A stretch of 64,000 bases of DNA from Myxocyprinus asiaticus (GCF_019703515.2 NC_059368.1:34870735-34934734); one strand, 5' to 3'; counted from the stretch's first letter, positions 47,141 through 59,512 are shown. Program-made: numbers and translations. Notes: generated by a model from the letters alone, not told the origin.

Positions 47141-48722
47141 TCAAACCCTCATCCAGATTATAATATCTAACAAATGTATGCAGAGAGGACCACCCTGCTG
47201 CCATACAAATGTCCTCCATGGACGCACCTCTAGCCAAAGCCCATGAGGATGCCATGCTTCTTGTAGAATGGGATCAAATACCCAAAAGTGAAGGTAAAAC
47301 GCGTGCTTCGTAAGCACTTGAAATTGCATCAATAACCAATGTGACAGTCTTTGCTTGAACACTGAAACACCCCTGTTGTGGCCACCAAAGCACACAAACA
47401 ACTGTTCTGAATTACACCACTGGCTAGTACGGTCAACATAAACTCACAGCGCCAAAACTGGACACAGCATGTGCAACCTTTCATGCTCCTCCGACTCAAA
47501 TGGAGGAGGATAGAAAGCCTGAAAATGAATAGTCTGCGAGCGAAATGACGTATAATAACCTTGGGCAAATAGCCCAAACAAGGTCTTAAACCATTGAACA
47601 CCCTGGCACAGAAGCCATACATAAGGGATTGATTGACAGGGCATGCAAATTACCAACTCTTCTAAATGATGCCAATGCCACTAGCAGGGCCGTTTTAAGA
47701 GTCAAAAACGTATAAGTGACTGTTACCAAAGGCTCGAACGGAGCACACGAGAGCACCTCTAAAACAAAAGATAAATCCCATAAAGGAACACAGACAGGAC
47801 GAAAAGGTCTAAGCCTGTTTACCCCACACATAAAACGAAAAACAAGAGAATGTCTACTGACAGAGACTCCATTGACAAGGGTATGCTCAGCTGCTATAGC
47901 GGCAACATAGAATTTTAGCATTGTGGGGGAAACCCCGGCCCTGAGACACTCTTGCAAAAATTCCAGCACTGTGAACTGTATTTTCACCTCGTCACTTTGA
48001 AGAGACGGAACCCATGCGCCAGTGGTTGAAGTTCCTTTGTGGAGTTCATCCAGCACTAAAAAAGACTTGCATGCAACATGCCCAGGGGAATGACAGCAGA
48101 AGCCGCGATCATGAGCCCCAAAAACCTGTGAAATGTTCTCGCAGGGAGAACACGTCCCACTCTGAACATCGTTAGACACTGGCGTAATGACAGAAACGCG
48201 AGCTGGAGACAGGCTTGCCTGCATCGCCCACAACTCCAGCTCCACTCCTAGAAACAAGTCTGTTGTCCTGGCAACAGAACACTATTTTCTAGGTTTACAA
48301 GCAGCTCTTGCCCCCGAAATCGAATCTGAGAAAACGCCTGTGCTTCGGTGCAATCTGAATATGGATTTTTATTTTTTTTATAAGCGTCCTTCAAATCTAT
48401 TGTCACAAACTAGTCCCCCGGCTGCACTTGTGACATTATTTATTGTTGCATCAGCATTCTGAATTGACATTTTATTAGAGTGAAATTCAAAAGTCTTAAA
48501 TCCAGAATGGGATGCAAGCTGCCTGAATTGAATAACATAACTATGTTTTATTGTTCGAAGTACCCAGTTTGAAATGTCCTTCAGCTGCTGCCAAGCTGAC
48601 AGACGGGCCAAAATTAATGTATGGTTTTGCCTGCAGTGTGACCTGTAACCACTAGATGGTGCGCTTGTTTTACTTTTGGTGACTGCCCCATAACCAGCAG
48701 CACAGTGGAGGGAAGCCTTCAC
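47141..48722 (-). pseudogene. DIRS recombinase with RT ends, RT core deleted
   Basis: The reverse frame 48722-48378 has LSAWQQLKDISNWVLRTIKH and IQFRQLASHSG, the N-terminal RT region of DIRS elements. It then passes directly into the RT thumb end FLGVELELWAMQASLSPARV (48257 on), so motifs A-C are lost. The recombinase follows in the same long frame (223 codons): VLEFLQECLRAGVSPTMLKF, LRPFRPVCVPLWDLSFVLEV, FLTLKTALLVALASFRRVGN. Further frames at 47622-47141 give LFIFRLSILLHLSRRSMKGC-type text and FVCFGGHNRGVSVFKQRLSH. The catalytic Tyr block lies near 47200 with frameshifts. Non-functional. Confidence 0.83.
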
Positions 48723-48789
48723 TCCTCCAATACTGTGGCTGGTTGAAGGGAATTTGATAATGTTTTGCCTTTATTGTATTTAGGCATAA

Positions 48790-49440
48790 ATGATGAGCAC
48801 CCTGAAATGTATCTACAGCAGGGACGTTGACAGAATAAACCTTTTCCCTAGTATTTTGAATGGGGAAAAGTGTATGAACATTGGGGGGGAATGTTTATTT
48901 GAGAAAACTGTTTTGCCACAACAGCCCCAGCATTCTTTATGGGAGGGGGGGAGGGGGGGCTATCTTCTCTAGCATAGAACGGGGAAGAATGTGTGAACAT
49001 GGAGGGAATTGAGAGCAAGCAGATTCGCCACAATGGCCCCAACATTCTTCATGGGGGACAATGTGCAGTGCTTATGTTCACTGTATGTTGTGTACATTTA
49101 TGCTTGATAAACATTGAATTCTGTTATGCATGTCTCAAAATGTTGGTCATGGTGACAAAGGCCGAATTCGATCAGGCAATTATAAAAAGCGGTCACTCTG
49201 AATGTATTTACAGCAAAGAACAGCAGATAAACAATCTTCTCAACGGGGAAGGATGTGTGAACATGGAGGGAATTGAGAGCAAGCAGATTCGCCATAATGG
49301 CCCCAGCATTCTTTATGGGGGGACAACGTATGGTGCTTATGTTCACTGTGTGTTTTGTGTACACTTGTGCTTGATGAACATCGAAGTTAGTTATGCATGT
49401 CTTAAGACCCTTGGTCATGGAGACAGAGGTTGAATTTGGG
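48790..49440. repeat. 264-bp tandem repeat, ~2.5 copies
   Basis: GAACATGGAGGGAATTGAGA at about 48995 recurs at 49259, an offset of 264 bases as measured at GGGGAAGRATGTGTG (48981 and 49245). A shortened copy begins at about 48864. A related end (GACCCTTGGTCATGGA) reappears after the solo LTR at about 50059. As 264 is a multiple of three, a plus-strand frame (48993-49433, 146 codons) crosses two units. The frame has no recognisable domain. Confidence 0.85.
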
Positions 49441-49661
49441 AAGCGTTTTTTTCTTCATGTTTGTTCTCCAGCATGCTGCAGGGGAAATCAGAACCATATT
49501 TTTGTTGTCGGACGTTCGAGGCATGTACAACTGCGCACTCATCCCAATACAGACTGAAGGGCAAACAGGAGAGAAACGGATACATTTATACGGTCCAATA
49601 TCATTTACTGAATGGGGGCTATTCCTTCGTTCGTAGACCTCGTGTGTAGACCTATTTTTAT

Positions 49662-50043
49662 TGTAGAGCAGAAGGGAAGGACAACACAGGGAAGTGGGTT
49701 TTTCCAGGCTCAGGTAAGACTTTTAATCGGCCACTTCAGTGCTTTTCAACTTCACAAACTCATCAGCTTCACAGGCACATAGTCACTTAGACACATTAGC
49801 TTTTACAGGCACATCAGCTTAACAAATACAACAGAATGAACGCAACAGCTTCAGGAGTACCATGGCATTCCTTGTGCCAGACCCTCTCTCTCTCTCTGCT
49901 GGTGACGTGGCTGCTTATATGCCGCTCTCCCCATGCTCACTGGCATTAGAGACAGGTGTTACACATAATCTAGCTCAGGTGCAAGTGCCCTTAACGCTTT
50001 CTCTCTCTCCGGACGGACGCTTAACCACACCCCCGCTGCCACA
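49662..50043 (-). mobile_element. Solo LTR, family A, second copy
   Basis: About 382 bp, similar along its length to 17745-18143 (shared blocks GGCTCAGG, ACTTTTAATC, GCCACTTCAGTGCTTT, GTGGCTGCTTATATGCC, CCCCCGCTGCCACA). It begins TGTAGAGC and ends GCCACA. No target duplication is evident (TTTAT against ATTAC). It lies between the second and third partial copies of the 264-bp repeat, so it probably inserted into that array. Confidence 0.85.
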
Positions 50044-50599
50044 ATTACGTGTGCCTTGAGACCCTTGGTCATGGAGGCTGAAGCAAAACTCAAGCTGAAA
50101 ATATTCAATGCTTGTTCACCAGCATAAATTACAGGGGAAACTGAGCTAAATTGGTGTACTGAAAAACAGGTTAGACACTAAACCGGTCCTGGCAAATTGA
50201 GCAGAGATAGTAGTGCACATATCTTGTCTCGCCAGAACACCTGCGTGGTCCATGAACGGGGAAAATAAAAAATTTGTTAAAATACCTTGCATCTCCTGAA
50301 AGAATCCCAAAAGAATAATGGCACAGACGAAGCATTTCGTACGTTGGTTCGCCATCAATCCATTGGGGAATATTCTCTTATTCCAGACCCCTCGTTCTGT
50401 GGCCGGGCTCACCTGTCCATGCATGATCCCCTTCCGCTGCAAGCATTTAGCTTTGAACTGGGAGGGGAGAGAGAGAAAGGCAGAAGCTGCTCCTCCATTG
50501 ACTTATTCATGTGTATTCTCCCAGAACAACACAGAAAAAGACAATAGGGACAAAGGGGCCAATTTGTTCACGTCCAACAATGAATTCTCTCATACAGCG

Positions 50600-50835
50600 T
50601 TTTTTTTTTTTTAAATGCGACAGCTCAAGACATGCATGGTATCTCTTTTGCATGCTTTGTTTGTCAGAAAATGTCTGCCGAGCTAGGCCTAAGAGCATGT
50701 CCGACGAAACTCGTGCTTTCGCTCCGGGGGAGGGCGACAAGCATGAGGAAGAATCCGATGTCCGTTCACACTCCAATCCTCTCAGACACAAAGCCGAAAT
50801 CCCAAATGGCTCTCTCACACACCATCGCCTATAAA
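50600..50835 (+). other. Cys/His-containing open segment near the DIRS right end
   Basis: The plus frame at 50610-50834 reads KCDSSRHAWYLFCMLCLSEN then an acidic stretch (GEGDKHEEESDVRSHS). It superficially resembles the small Cys motif near the start of fish DIRS gag proteins, but the strand is opposite to that expected for this element. Either a rearrangement or coincidence. Confidence 0.25.
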
Positions 50836-50939
50836 ATTGCGTGATTGTATAAGGGCTTCAGACCACTTGACACTGTGTCCTATTGCGATTACGCAGCTCG
50901 AGTTCCTGTGAAAGTGAACCAGGCTTTAAGGACATGTAT

Positions 50940-53110
50940 TGCAGTTTAAAACAACATAATTCTCATATTTTCACATACAACAAGTATTACACTTATTTGG
51001 AAAATACTCTGTGATATAAATCATTAAATAAGATCTGATTATCACTAAATTTACATCACATGTGTGCACCAAATGTGGTCAAATAACACACATGCAATCC
51101 ATATGCATTCTTCAAAAATGACCCATAACAATCACTCAATTTTAACATACAACTCTTGTGAACACATATTTAATGCAATTTTTGAGCAGCTTGTGTAAAA
51201 TGTAATATTTACCCAAAGAATTATCAGCCCATGAACAAAACCGGGAACTCTCTTGAACAATGTCGGAATTCACGTCTCTAACCGTACATGCAACATCAGG
51301 AGTTCTTAAAGGGGCCACATCCAATTTATGACTAGTGCCAAATTACATGACATTTCTACACTTGGCTACATATTTGAGGAGAAATAAATCTCTGAACAGC
51401 TGAAATCCACCTGGTTTGTGTCAGAGTTCTGTTGTTGTTTACTTTGTAAAAATTACTTTGTCAAAATTACCATCTGACTCCTCATTATTCAGCCTTTTAC
51501 AAGACTACTTGCCAAATAAATAAATAAATGCACATGAAATATTGATTTGAGTTTAAATTAATTTATTAGCCTACTTGTAGAGATCGCACAGTGAGCCAAG
51601 AAGCAGGAGAGATGGCTCGCAGAACCCGGATGAGCGGTTTGATACGTCTCAATCCTCAGATATGCAGCAGTTACAGAGCAATATCTGACCACTGGACGAC
51701 ACCATTGATCAATCTGAATCGAATATACCAGAGAGAGATGTTAATGAACGGAACCTTTTTGTAAAGTATTACCAATTTACCAATAGCTCCTTTGTGCTAT
51801 GAAACGCACACTTTTCACACTCCAAACAATTCCCAGTGGATGAAATCATCCTGCAATTTTTTCCTGTTAAATATTATTTCACTGATTGGAAATATGTCAG
51901 ATTGTGGAAGTAAAATGTGTTGTGAATGACATTCCAAGCTGTAAGCAGATTTATTCAAATGTGTTTCATTTTTGAGATTCGATAGTTTCATTAAAGCACA
52001 TAACCATCTCATGCAACAAGTTTAGTTTTGTTTGAAAATGCTCTATAAAAACTGCACAACTATTTAGTCTTTAATTAGTGGAATGTTTATATGTTTGAAT
52101 GTTTGAAAATATATTCATAGCTCATTATAAAACACATTAGCACATTAGCATGCAAGGTGAAGCAGCATAACTAAACAGAAATAAACATGTGAAGCATTTT
52201 AGGTGGTGGATCAGCACTATGTGGTGTATCACGCAAAATCTCTGTTTGTCTCTCTTTTATCTCTCTCTCTCTTTTTATCTCAGTTAGAAGAAATCCACAT
52301 GAGGAAATTTTTAAAGAGATAACAGTTACTATGACAACCCAACTGTATCATGCTGCACTTTTTTATTCTCTCAGTTTCTGATGTATTCTGTATGTGTGTG
52401 TTTGTTTTTGTGTGGAGCACTTTTACATATACATTTTTACTATGAGGTTCCAGTTGAAATTTTTTGAGAGAAATGTATTGTTTGTCTAATTATGTCTGAA
52501 TGTTTTCTGTAAAACTTCAAAAGCACTTGCTTACCAAAATCTACCATGGTTATGGCTGTTTGGACACCATGTTGGAAATATCACAATGTAAAAAAATCAA
52601 TAAAAAAAAAAAATCAATCCACTAAAGTTTAAATCATAAGTTTAATTGCTGCCTTAATTAATACATTGTTTCATTAAATCAAGGTTGTGCCAAAAGTTCA
52701 TTGCACTTTTTTGACCACTGAATTTATTTACTGATGAAGAAAACCGAGTTAAAACTCTGAAAACTCATAAAATTAAGTAGAAATGATCAAATTTATTGTG
52801 ACATGTTACATGGACACAAACAAAGATGTTGTTATAACAATGATGGTATTTATAGTATTCATATTTATGGTACTTTGGAGTACCATGCAAATGCTATGGT
52901 ATATTAATATGGTAATTATGAAGTATTGTACCATTACCATCTGTACCATGGTAAAGGCTGGTGGTTCTTGGTGCAGTTCTCTAAAATCTCAGGTGATTCT
53001 TTGGTGTTTGCTTTCAGATCTGCCAGTCTCAAAATGGGACCAAGTACAACATCCACAAGGATTTATACAAGAGATGAAGGAATTTCAGAACTGCGCAGTC
53101 TGTGCATGAG
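50940..53110. other. No recognised gene
   Basis: AT-rich sequence. It contains the right copy of the dispersed repeat at 51474-51530, and a poly-A-rich run near 52600. No coding exon could be supported. Confidence 0.4.
51474..51530. repeat. Dispersed repeat, right copy
   Basis: CTGACTCCTCATTATTCAG, then ACAAGACTACTTGCCAAATA, direct copy of the text at 46011-46060. Confidence 0.75.
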
Positions 53111-53347
53111 TCAAAGTGGCATAAACCTCAGCGGACCACCAGACTCATTCAGGCAGAGCTTGAATTTCCTACCTCTCTGACCTGAATCCATCTCAAAAGT
53201 GAATGTGCAGGAAAAGCCATGAATTTTAGTCCCATTATCAGGTTTCACGATTTTCAAATAGACATCGGCCAAGTTCACACTACAAGAAAGAAGGTTGTTG
53301 CCCTGCGCACATTTAAAGATTGACTTGTTGGTGCAAACTTTATGCAA
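53111..53347 (-). other. Unidentified open frame, possible exon
   Basis: A 78-codon minus frame following an in-frame stop. It reads CTNKSIFKCAQGNNLLSC, then a run with VNLADVYLKIVKPDNGTKI, FSCTFTFEMDSG and KLCLNESGGPLRF. Two N-glycosylation sequons (NGT, NES) and five Cys give the look of a secreted or extracellular domain, but no family is recognised and splice sites are weak. It may be chance. Confidence 0.2.
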
Positions 53348-53489
53348 CTATTTGCAGACTACTGTAGGTGCTTTAGTTATCATTCTCCAACCTGACTGTA
53401 GTCACAATCCCCAAATGCTAGAGTTGATTATTGACAACATGTTAGAAGCTTGGAGTCATTTTTACACTGCAGTTTATGTGCACTAAACA

Positions 53490-55735
53490 GTAAAAAGTAA
53501 AATAAAAATAAAATAAATAAATACATACATACATAAATAAATAAAACAAGAGATGGTTACAGGGGTGTTGTCAGAACTTTTTTTCAAGGGTGGTCAGGTA
53601 AGACCCAGTGATTTCTTTGGGGTGTTAAAAAAATAAAATAATAAAACCTCAGCTTGCTTCAAATCTGCAGAAAATTACTTAATATGTCTAACTGTGACCG
53701 TGTATAGCCTGCATGGAATACCCTCACACATAAGGTATCTTATAGCACACACATTTACTGGTGTTACACTTCTGTACTAAACTGATTTCATGTAACTGCA
53801 TCTCAACAAACATTGAACTCAACCAGTTCTTTCCCACAGCAATAACAGTTTTGCAATCCTACAGATTACTTTTCTTAAAGCCACTTTCTCCATACTGCCT
53901 GCTGCTCAAATGTGCCCCTTGACTATGTGTGTTTTCATGTATTTATATACTTCGTCTGTGAAAGGGCTGTGATAATTGTGATAATTTCAGTTAGAATTTT
54001 GGGACAAATCGGGGCATTTTAGTTTAGGTTAAAGAGGCAGCTATAACTGGGGGGGTATCGGGATCTCCAGAGTACAACATATTGTTGAGATTGAATTTTT
54101 GAACTCATCAATTTTGAATTTTCAGAATAGTGTGAAAACAGAAAAAAATAATAAATAAAAAATTTATAGAATGTATTTTAGAACTGAACTCCTTTACTGA
54201 ACACTATTATTAGATAATTAAAGATTTTACACTCTTGTTGGATAGATCAAATTAAAATAGTATGTTTTTTAGTGTGTCCAATGGAGTTGACACAAATGAC
54301 AGTAAGATGTATGTTATGAAGTGAATAAATGTCAATTTTCAGAAAAACCATTACATGTTCCCTTACATGGTTCATTTGCTGAGACATTTGTCTACAAATA
54401 TATCAATTTCAAATTAATTTATTATTAAAAAAATAAAAACTAAGATTTAAAACCTGTTTTGTCCCTTATCTCAAGAATCAGTGACTGGATGTGTTCACCA
54501 ATGGCAAATAAATTACAGATGTGAGTTTAAATATGGGGGCCCTCATCTGATATGAATGCAGTATAAACAAATAATAAAAAAAAGCCAACAGTAAAGATGT
54601 AAACATTTCCTTTGTGATGTTTGTCATCACGTTATTGCATTTTGAACGCTCTTAACATACAAACCAGCAACTGCATTAAATGTTAAATACAAATGGGAAA
54701 TAAACATGCTGCAAATGCACCATCAATTAAAAAACAATGGTAAAAGTAAAATGAGCTTTAAAAAAACATTCTTTTCAGACTCGAGTTTGCTACCTTTATT
54801 CCTCGGAGAATAACTTGAACAATGTGCAGCTCCTCATTTTCTTCATGGATCATAACACTTTACCTGAGAAACGCCTCACTTACCACATCAGATACTTTCA
54901 CAGGTATGCACTCTCCTCCTTGAAACCACAAATGTGTGCTTTCATACAGTCGATTTACATGAAGCCATTTTCTTTATTTCATCATCCCTGGGAAATCATT
55001 GGAACCCAAGTTAGGGTTGTTTAGATTCAGTATTTCCGAGGAGTCATTCATTAAAAGCAACAATAATTTCATCTTGTGGTCACTGCTATTGATAAAGGCT
55101 ATACCAGAAGTTTCTAAACACAACAAATGGTGCGGACTGGGACTAGCCTACATGAAAAAGGTCTATAGCGCAGACTGTCTTTGTGTCAATGTAATAGGAC
55201 TTTGAGCTGGGAAAAAGTAAGCTGTCAGTGCGGTCAGATTGCTTTGCACAACAGGGGTGGCCAGAGGGGTGGCCAAGCTTTAATCAAGGTGGCACAGGCC
55301 AGACATGGCCACCATGTAGCTACACCCATGGGTGGTTGGGAAGAAGTGGTGAGATTTGCTCTTCTTTCTCACTCTTTCAGTCTCCTATGCTTTCATTGGG
55401 CCACAAAAAGGTGCTAGGGGGTCTGTAGAAGATTTCAAAGGAGAAAAAAAAGTTACAAACATTCACTACTGTTCAATTTTACTGGTCATTCAATTAATAA
55501 AGGTATCTTTACACAGCCAAGTTAAGGCTGCTCTCTTCCTGCTCAAACCTCTGTGAAAAGCTGGAAAGCCATATAAAAGCCAGACTTAATTAATCCTGCT
55601 CTGACCCACCTCAGCCCCTAGTATCAAAGACAGTTCTGATGCTGCTTTGGTTCCGTGAAAATAAAATGCAGCATCAGAGCACCCTGAAACATTGTTGTCA
55701 ATATAGAGCACATATTTCATAATTTATAGTTTCAT
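53490..55735. other. No recognised feature
   Basis: AT-rich with an (AAAT)n/(ATAC)n tract near 53505-53545. Nothing further could be assigned. Confidence 0.4.
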
Positions 55736-55739
55736 ATTT

Positions 55740-57960
55740 GGTAACATCTTAGAATAATGGTCCATCATTAATAGGTATTTATGCAGGAATTAATACAGGA
55801 TTAATGAGTAGTACTACATGAACACTTTAGTTACTACAATTAAGTAATATGGAAACATGATTAACCAATCAGTAAGTAATAGCGAACTGATGACTGAGGT
55901 AGTTCACTGTTAGGTAATCAGTAATTACTGAATTTGATCTGCCTCATTGAGAACTATCTACTAAATATGGCTAATTTAAAATAACTACTAATTAATTACT
56001 AACCGAAACATTAACATGTGTCTAAAATGTGAATGATTATGTTTTTATTGTGAACAAGATCATGCATGGGTTCTTTGTTGGAATTAATTTATGAATGTTA
56101 AGAGGTTGCTAAATCAAGGCTACAGTGTCTGGTAGAGTATCATAGTCAAGGATGTAACCACATATTCAGGACTGTTGGGGACCAAATGTCCTCCTCAATG
56201 TCTATGGTGGTTACGGCCATGATCATAGTTAGCTTACCTTACAGAAATACAGGGATGTATGTGCCCAACATGTGAATTCCTTGGGATATCTCTTCTGTTC
56301 ATTAAAAAATTATTAACTTCTGCATGTTTGATATTGCTGAAGTTCTTTTTAAAATAATTCTGGTAACCCATAAGTAATGAGTCAAGTGTTACCGCATAAG
56401 TATGAAGGAATTACTAATGATCTGGACCATTATTCTAAAGTGAGGAACATGGTAATGCATTATTAATTAATGAGATCTTACTGTTTTCTTCCTTGGGAGT
56501 TAAAGGTTATCTGGACCATTATTCTAAAGTGAAAACACATTATAATCCATTAACAGAGGTGTTACTTGTCAGTTAGTAATGCATACTCAAGTGTTTGTTC
56601 CTACATTTTATTAATTTAATCAAACAGATCAAACAAACATTCACAGACATTCCAAAAAAAAAAAAAAAAAAATTCTGCCATTTAATTATGAATCACTGAA
56701 ATAACTGAACATAATTGCATAGGCTACAAACCTTTAGCAGGATAATGCTTTTAATTGCTGGTGCTCACGGTTACTACATGTTTTAAAAGTCTTATATCAT
56801 AACATAAAGTAAAATAATAAAATTATATGTCTAAAGGACAAGAGTGTTGATCTCCACAAGACTTCAACAGAAAACCGGCATGCAGCATGAGGCCAATTCC
56901 ACATTATACAGCCCACTCTGGAAATATGAACAGCTTTTATCAAATTACATTGACATGTTTCCTCCTTTGCCTATGTTTAGTCTGCACAGAACAGAATGTA
57001 TGTTAAAGTTTACCACGTGTAGGCAGATCGACTGGAGGTCGGAGCAAAATCGCACTCTCTCTTTCAGTTTCAGCACGACCACTGAATATGGCAAATCCTG
57101 ATTGGATTAGAAGCTTGATGGATGTGACACTCATTCTTTTCTTTTTTTTTTTTTTTTCATTGGATCCATTAAGTTACTCAGAAAAAAAATAATTTTACAT
57201 AAAATTAAACACTTCTTGTAAGATTATCCTACAGTATCTATGAATAAAAAATTCATAAAAAAAGTTTTTTGTAAAAAAAAAAAAATTAATGTTGTGTATA
57301 TTCAAGTGTGTATTCATTAATTAATAATGTGTTACCATGACCCTCGCTTTAAAATAATTAGTAATTCCTTGTTTATGTGGTAACACTTGACTCATTACTT
57401 ATGGGTTATGAGAATTATTTAAAAAAAGACCTCCAGCAATATCAAACCTGCCGAAGTTAATAATTTGTAATGAACAGAGATATCCCAAGGAATACACAGG
57501 TTGGGCACATACATTCCTATATTTCTGTAAGGTAAGCTGACTATGATACAGTAGCCATGATTTAGCGAGCTGCTACATTCATAAATTAATTTCCACAAAG
57601 AACACACGTGACGCGTATGTTTATCTGAAGGTGCATTTAATGATCATGTTCACAATAAAAATATAATAATTCACATTTTAGACACTGTTTATGTTTTGAT
57701 TAGTAATTAATAAGTAGTTATTTTAAATTAGCCATAGTTAGTAGATAGTTCTCAATGAGGAATTAGCGATTACCTAACAGTGAACTACCTCAGTCATCAG
57801 TTCGCTATTACTTACTGATTGGTTAATCATGTTTCCATATTACTTAATAGAGGTAACTAAATTGTTGTACTACTGTTGTAATGTAGTACTACTCATTAAT
57901 CCTGTATTAATTCCTGCATAATTATCTATTAATGACGGACCATTATTCTAAAGCGTTACC
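55740..57960. mobile_element. DNA element with very long terminal inverted repeats
   Basis: GGTAACATCTTAGAATAATGG at the left is matched inverted by CCATTATTCTAAAGCGTTACC at the right. The arms run about 55740-56475 and 57325-57960, over 600 bases each, with about 100 bases deleted from the right arm. The block CTGGACCATTATTCTAAAGTG recurs at 56418 and 56513. The ~850-bp centre (56476-57324) is single-copy with no recognisable transposase; the frame at 56844-57101 has no known domain. The superfamily and target duplication are unclear. Confidence 0.88.
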
Positions 57961-58811
57961 TTATATTTAAAAGTATATTTTCATATTTTCATCTCATATT
58001 TTAAAACATCAGTCTCATAACATTAACATCAATTAACATTAAACTCATAACAAAATGACTAAGTGCTCTAAGTTCTTCCTTGCACACAATGTGTAACATC
58101 ACATAGTATAAATTGGTATTTTTATACATTAAAATATATGGTTGCCTTTATATTTTAGGAAGGTTGTCTATTGCAAGGGGATCCTGATATGGTGTTACTG
58201 ATACTAGCCTGAATGAGTGTGTGGCACCAGCACTGTTGCCCTGGGAAAGAGGTCTTCTGTTCTGCAGGCCACATCTGTTTCTTGCTGTGACAAGTGTGAT
58301 TTCAGCACTAATGTGAGAGCTCACCTTTGTATGCCACTGAGACATGTGTCTTGCACCTGCTTGTGAGAGAAGCTTTTATATAATCACAGACCAGAGAAAA
58401 AATCTGTATGCAATCTTTTGAATGTTGCCAAGAAAATGTAAATATAAAACAAATGTTCATATATTTATTAGGTAACTATTCATAATTACTCAGTTAACTG
58501 CATTGTTATTCAAATAATGACATCATGTTTGGATCCTATACACTGCATACCAAATAGTTCAGGTAAGTTTTTGAACACTTTTTAATTGCAGAGCGGTGTT
58601 GAGCTGTTCTTGATACGTTCTTCACACTGAGAGTGTCTCCACTGAAACTGTTGATTGTGAGAGAAATACAAAGGATGTTAAGAGGTGTGAACTCAGTGGA
58701 AGTGTGTTGTAAAAATCGAATCGAAGATCGAATACAGCATTAGTTCTGTCAACAGCATCTGAGGCATGCTGTTGATTACCACAGAAAATAATTTAGACTC
58801 ACTCCTCAGTT
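57961..58811. other. No recognised feature
   Basis: A short minus frame (58345-58148) covers part of this stretch but has no recognised domain. Otherwise AT-rich and featureless. Confidence 0.4.
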
Positions 58812-58826
58812 TATATATATATATAT

Positions 58827-58856
<30 letters not shown>
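58812..58856. repeat. (TA)n-(GATA)n compound microsatellite
   Basis: About nine TA units followed by about seven GATA units, abutting the next MITE. Confidence 0.97.
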
Positions 58857-58857
<1 letters not shown>

Positions 58858-59411
58858 CACACTACCGGTCAAAGGTTTTGAAACTCTTACTCATTCTTTA
58901 TTGTATTTTTTTTTTCACATTTTACAATAATAGTAAAGTCATCAAAACTATGGAATAACATAAATGGAACTATGGGAATTATGTTGTGACTAAACAAAAT
59001 CCAAAATAAATCAAAACTGTGTTATATTTTAGCATCTTCAAATTAGTCACCCTTTGCCTAGAATTTGTAGACATGTACTCTTGACATTTTCTCAACCAAC
59101 TTCTTGAGGTTTCACCCTGGGATGCTTTTTAAACAGTATTGAAGGAGTTCCCATCTATGTTGGGCACTTATTGGCTGCTTTTCTTTATTATTTGGTCCAA
59201 GTCATCAATTTCAAAAAAGTTTTTTATTTCATTTATTTTTTTATTACATTTTAGTTTTATAATAAAATAAATAAAAATATGGTGGCACAATTATATTTTT
59301 GTCTACAAAACTAATTTCAAACATTTAAGCATACGCCTTCAGATCAAAAGCTTTTTAAGATCGTGAGAAACATTTCAGTCACGTGTTTCAAAACTTTTGA
59401 CCGGTAGTGTA
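58858..59411. mobile_element. Non-autonomous element with CACTACCGGTCAAA ends
   Basis: The left end ACACTACCGGTCAAAGGTTT-like text is matched inverted by AAAACTTTTGACCGGTAGTGT at 59391-59411. TA dinucleotides adjoin both ends. These ends are familiar from teleost Tc1/mariner-type MITEs. No coding frame inside; includes T-rich and A-rich runs. Confidence 0.85.
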
Positions 59412-59427
59412 TATATATATATATATA

Positions 59428-59452
59428 CAAATCTAGTACACTTGCCCCACAG

Positions 59453-59460
<8 letters not shown>
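59428..59460. repeat. 33-bp inverted repeat, left arm, flanking a Tc1-like element
   Basis: Runs from CAAATCTAGTACACTTGCCC to ACAGTCTTTTAT. Its exact inverted complement is at 61101-61133, on the other side of the transposon. Confidence 0.95.

Positions 59461-59509
<49 letters not shown>
59457..59509. repeat. (TA)n microsatellite
   Basis: About 26 TA units directly adjoining the left end of the Tc1-like element, which uses TA targets. Confidence 0.97.

Positions 59510-59512
<3 letters not shown>

Larger units (their letters stand above)
46662..50925 (-). mobile_element. Second DIRS-type retroelement with internal deletions and insertions
   Basis: Left terminus at 46662 (CATCTCGGTTACATGGAAC); ICR at 46910-46992; recombinase (48257-47141) and RT pieces (48722-48260) on the minus strand; right terminal repeat at about 50843-50925. 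The right repeat text ATAAGGGCTTCAGACCAC is the inverted match of the left repeat near 46731-46749. The RT core (motifs A-C) is missing, and 2 kb of tandem repeats and a solo LTR occupy the region where gag should be. A different family from the copy at 25.6 kb, judged by divergent termini. Confidence 0.85.

Noticed and set aside
48790..49440. CRISPR-like array
   Set aside because: Units are 264 bp, diverged, and few; there are no short spacers and this is vertebrate DNA.
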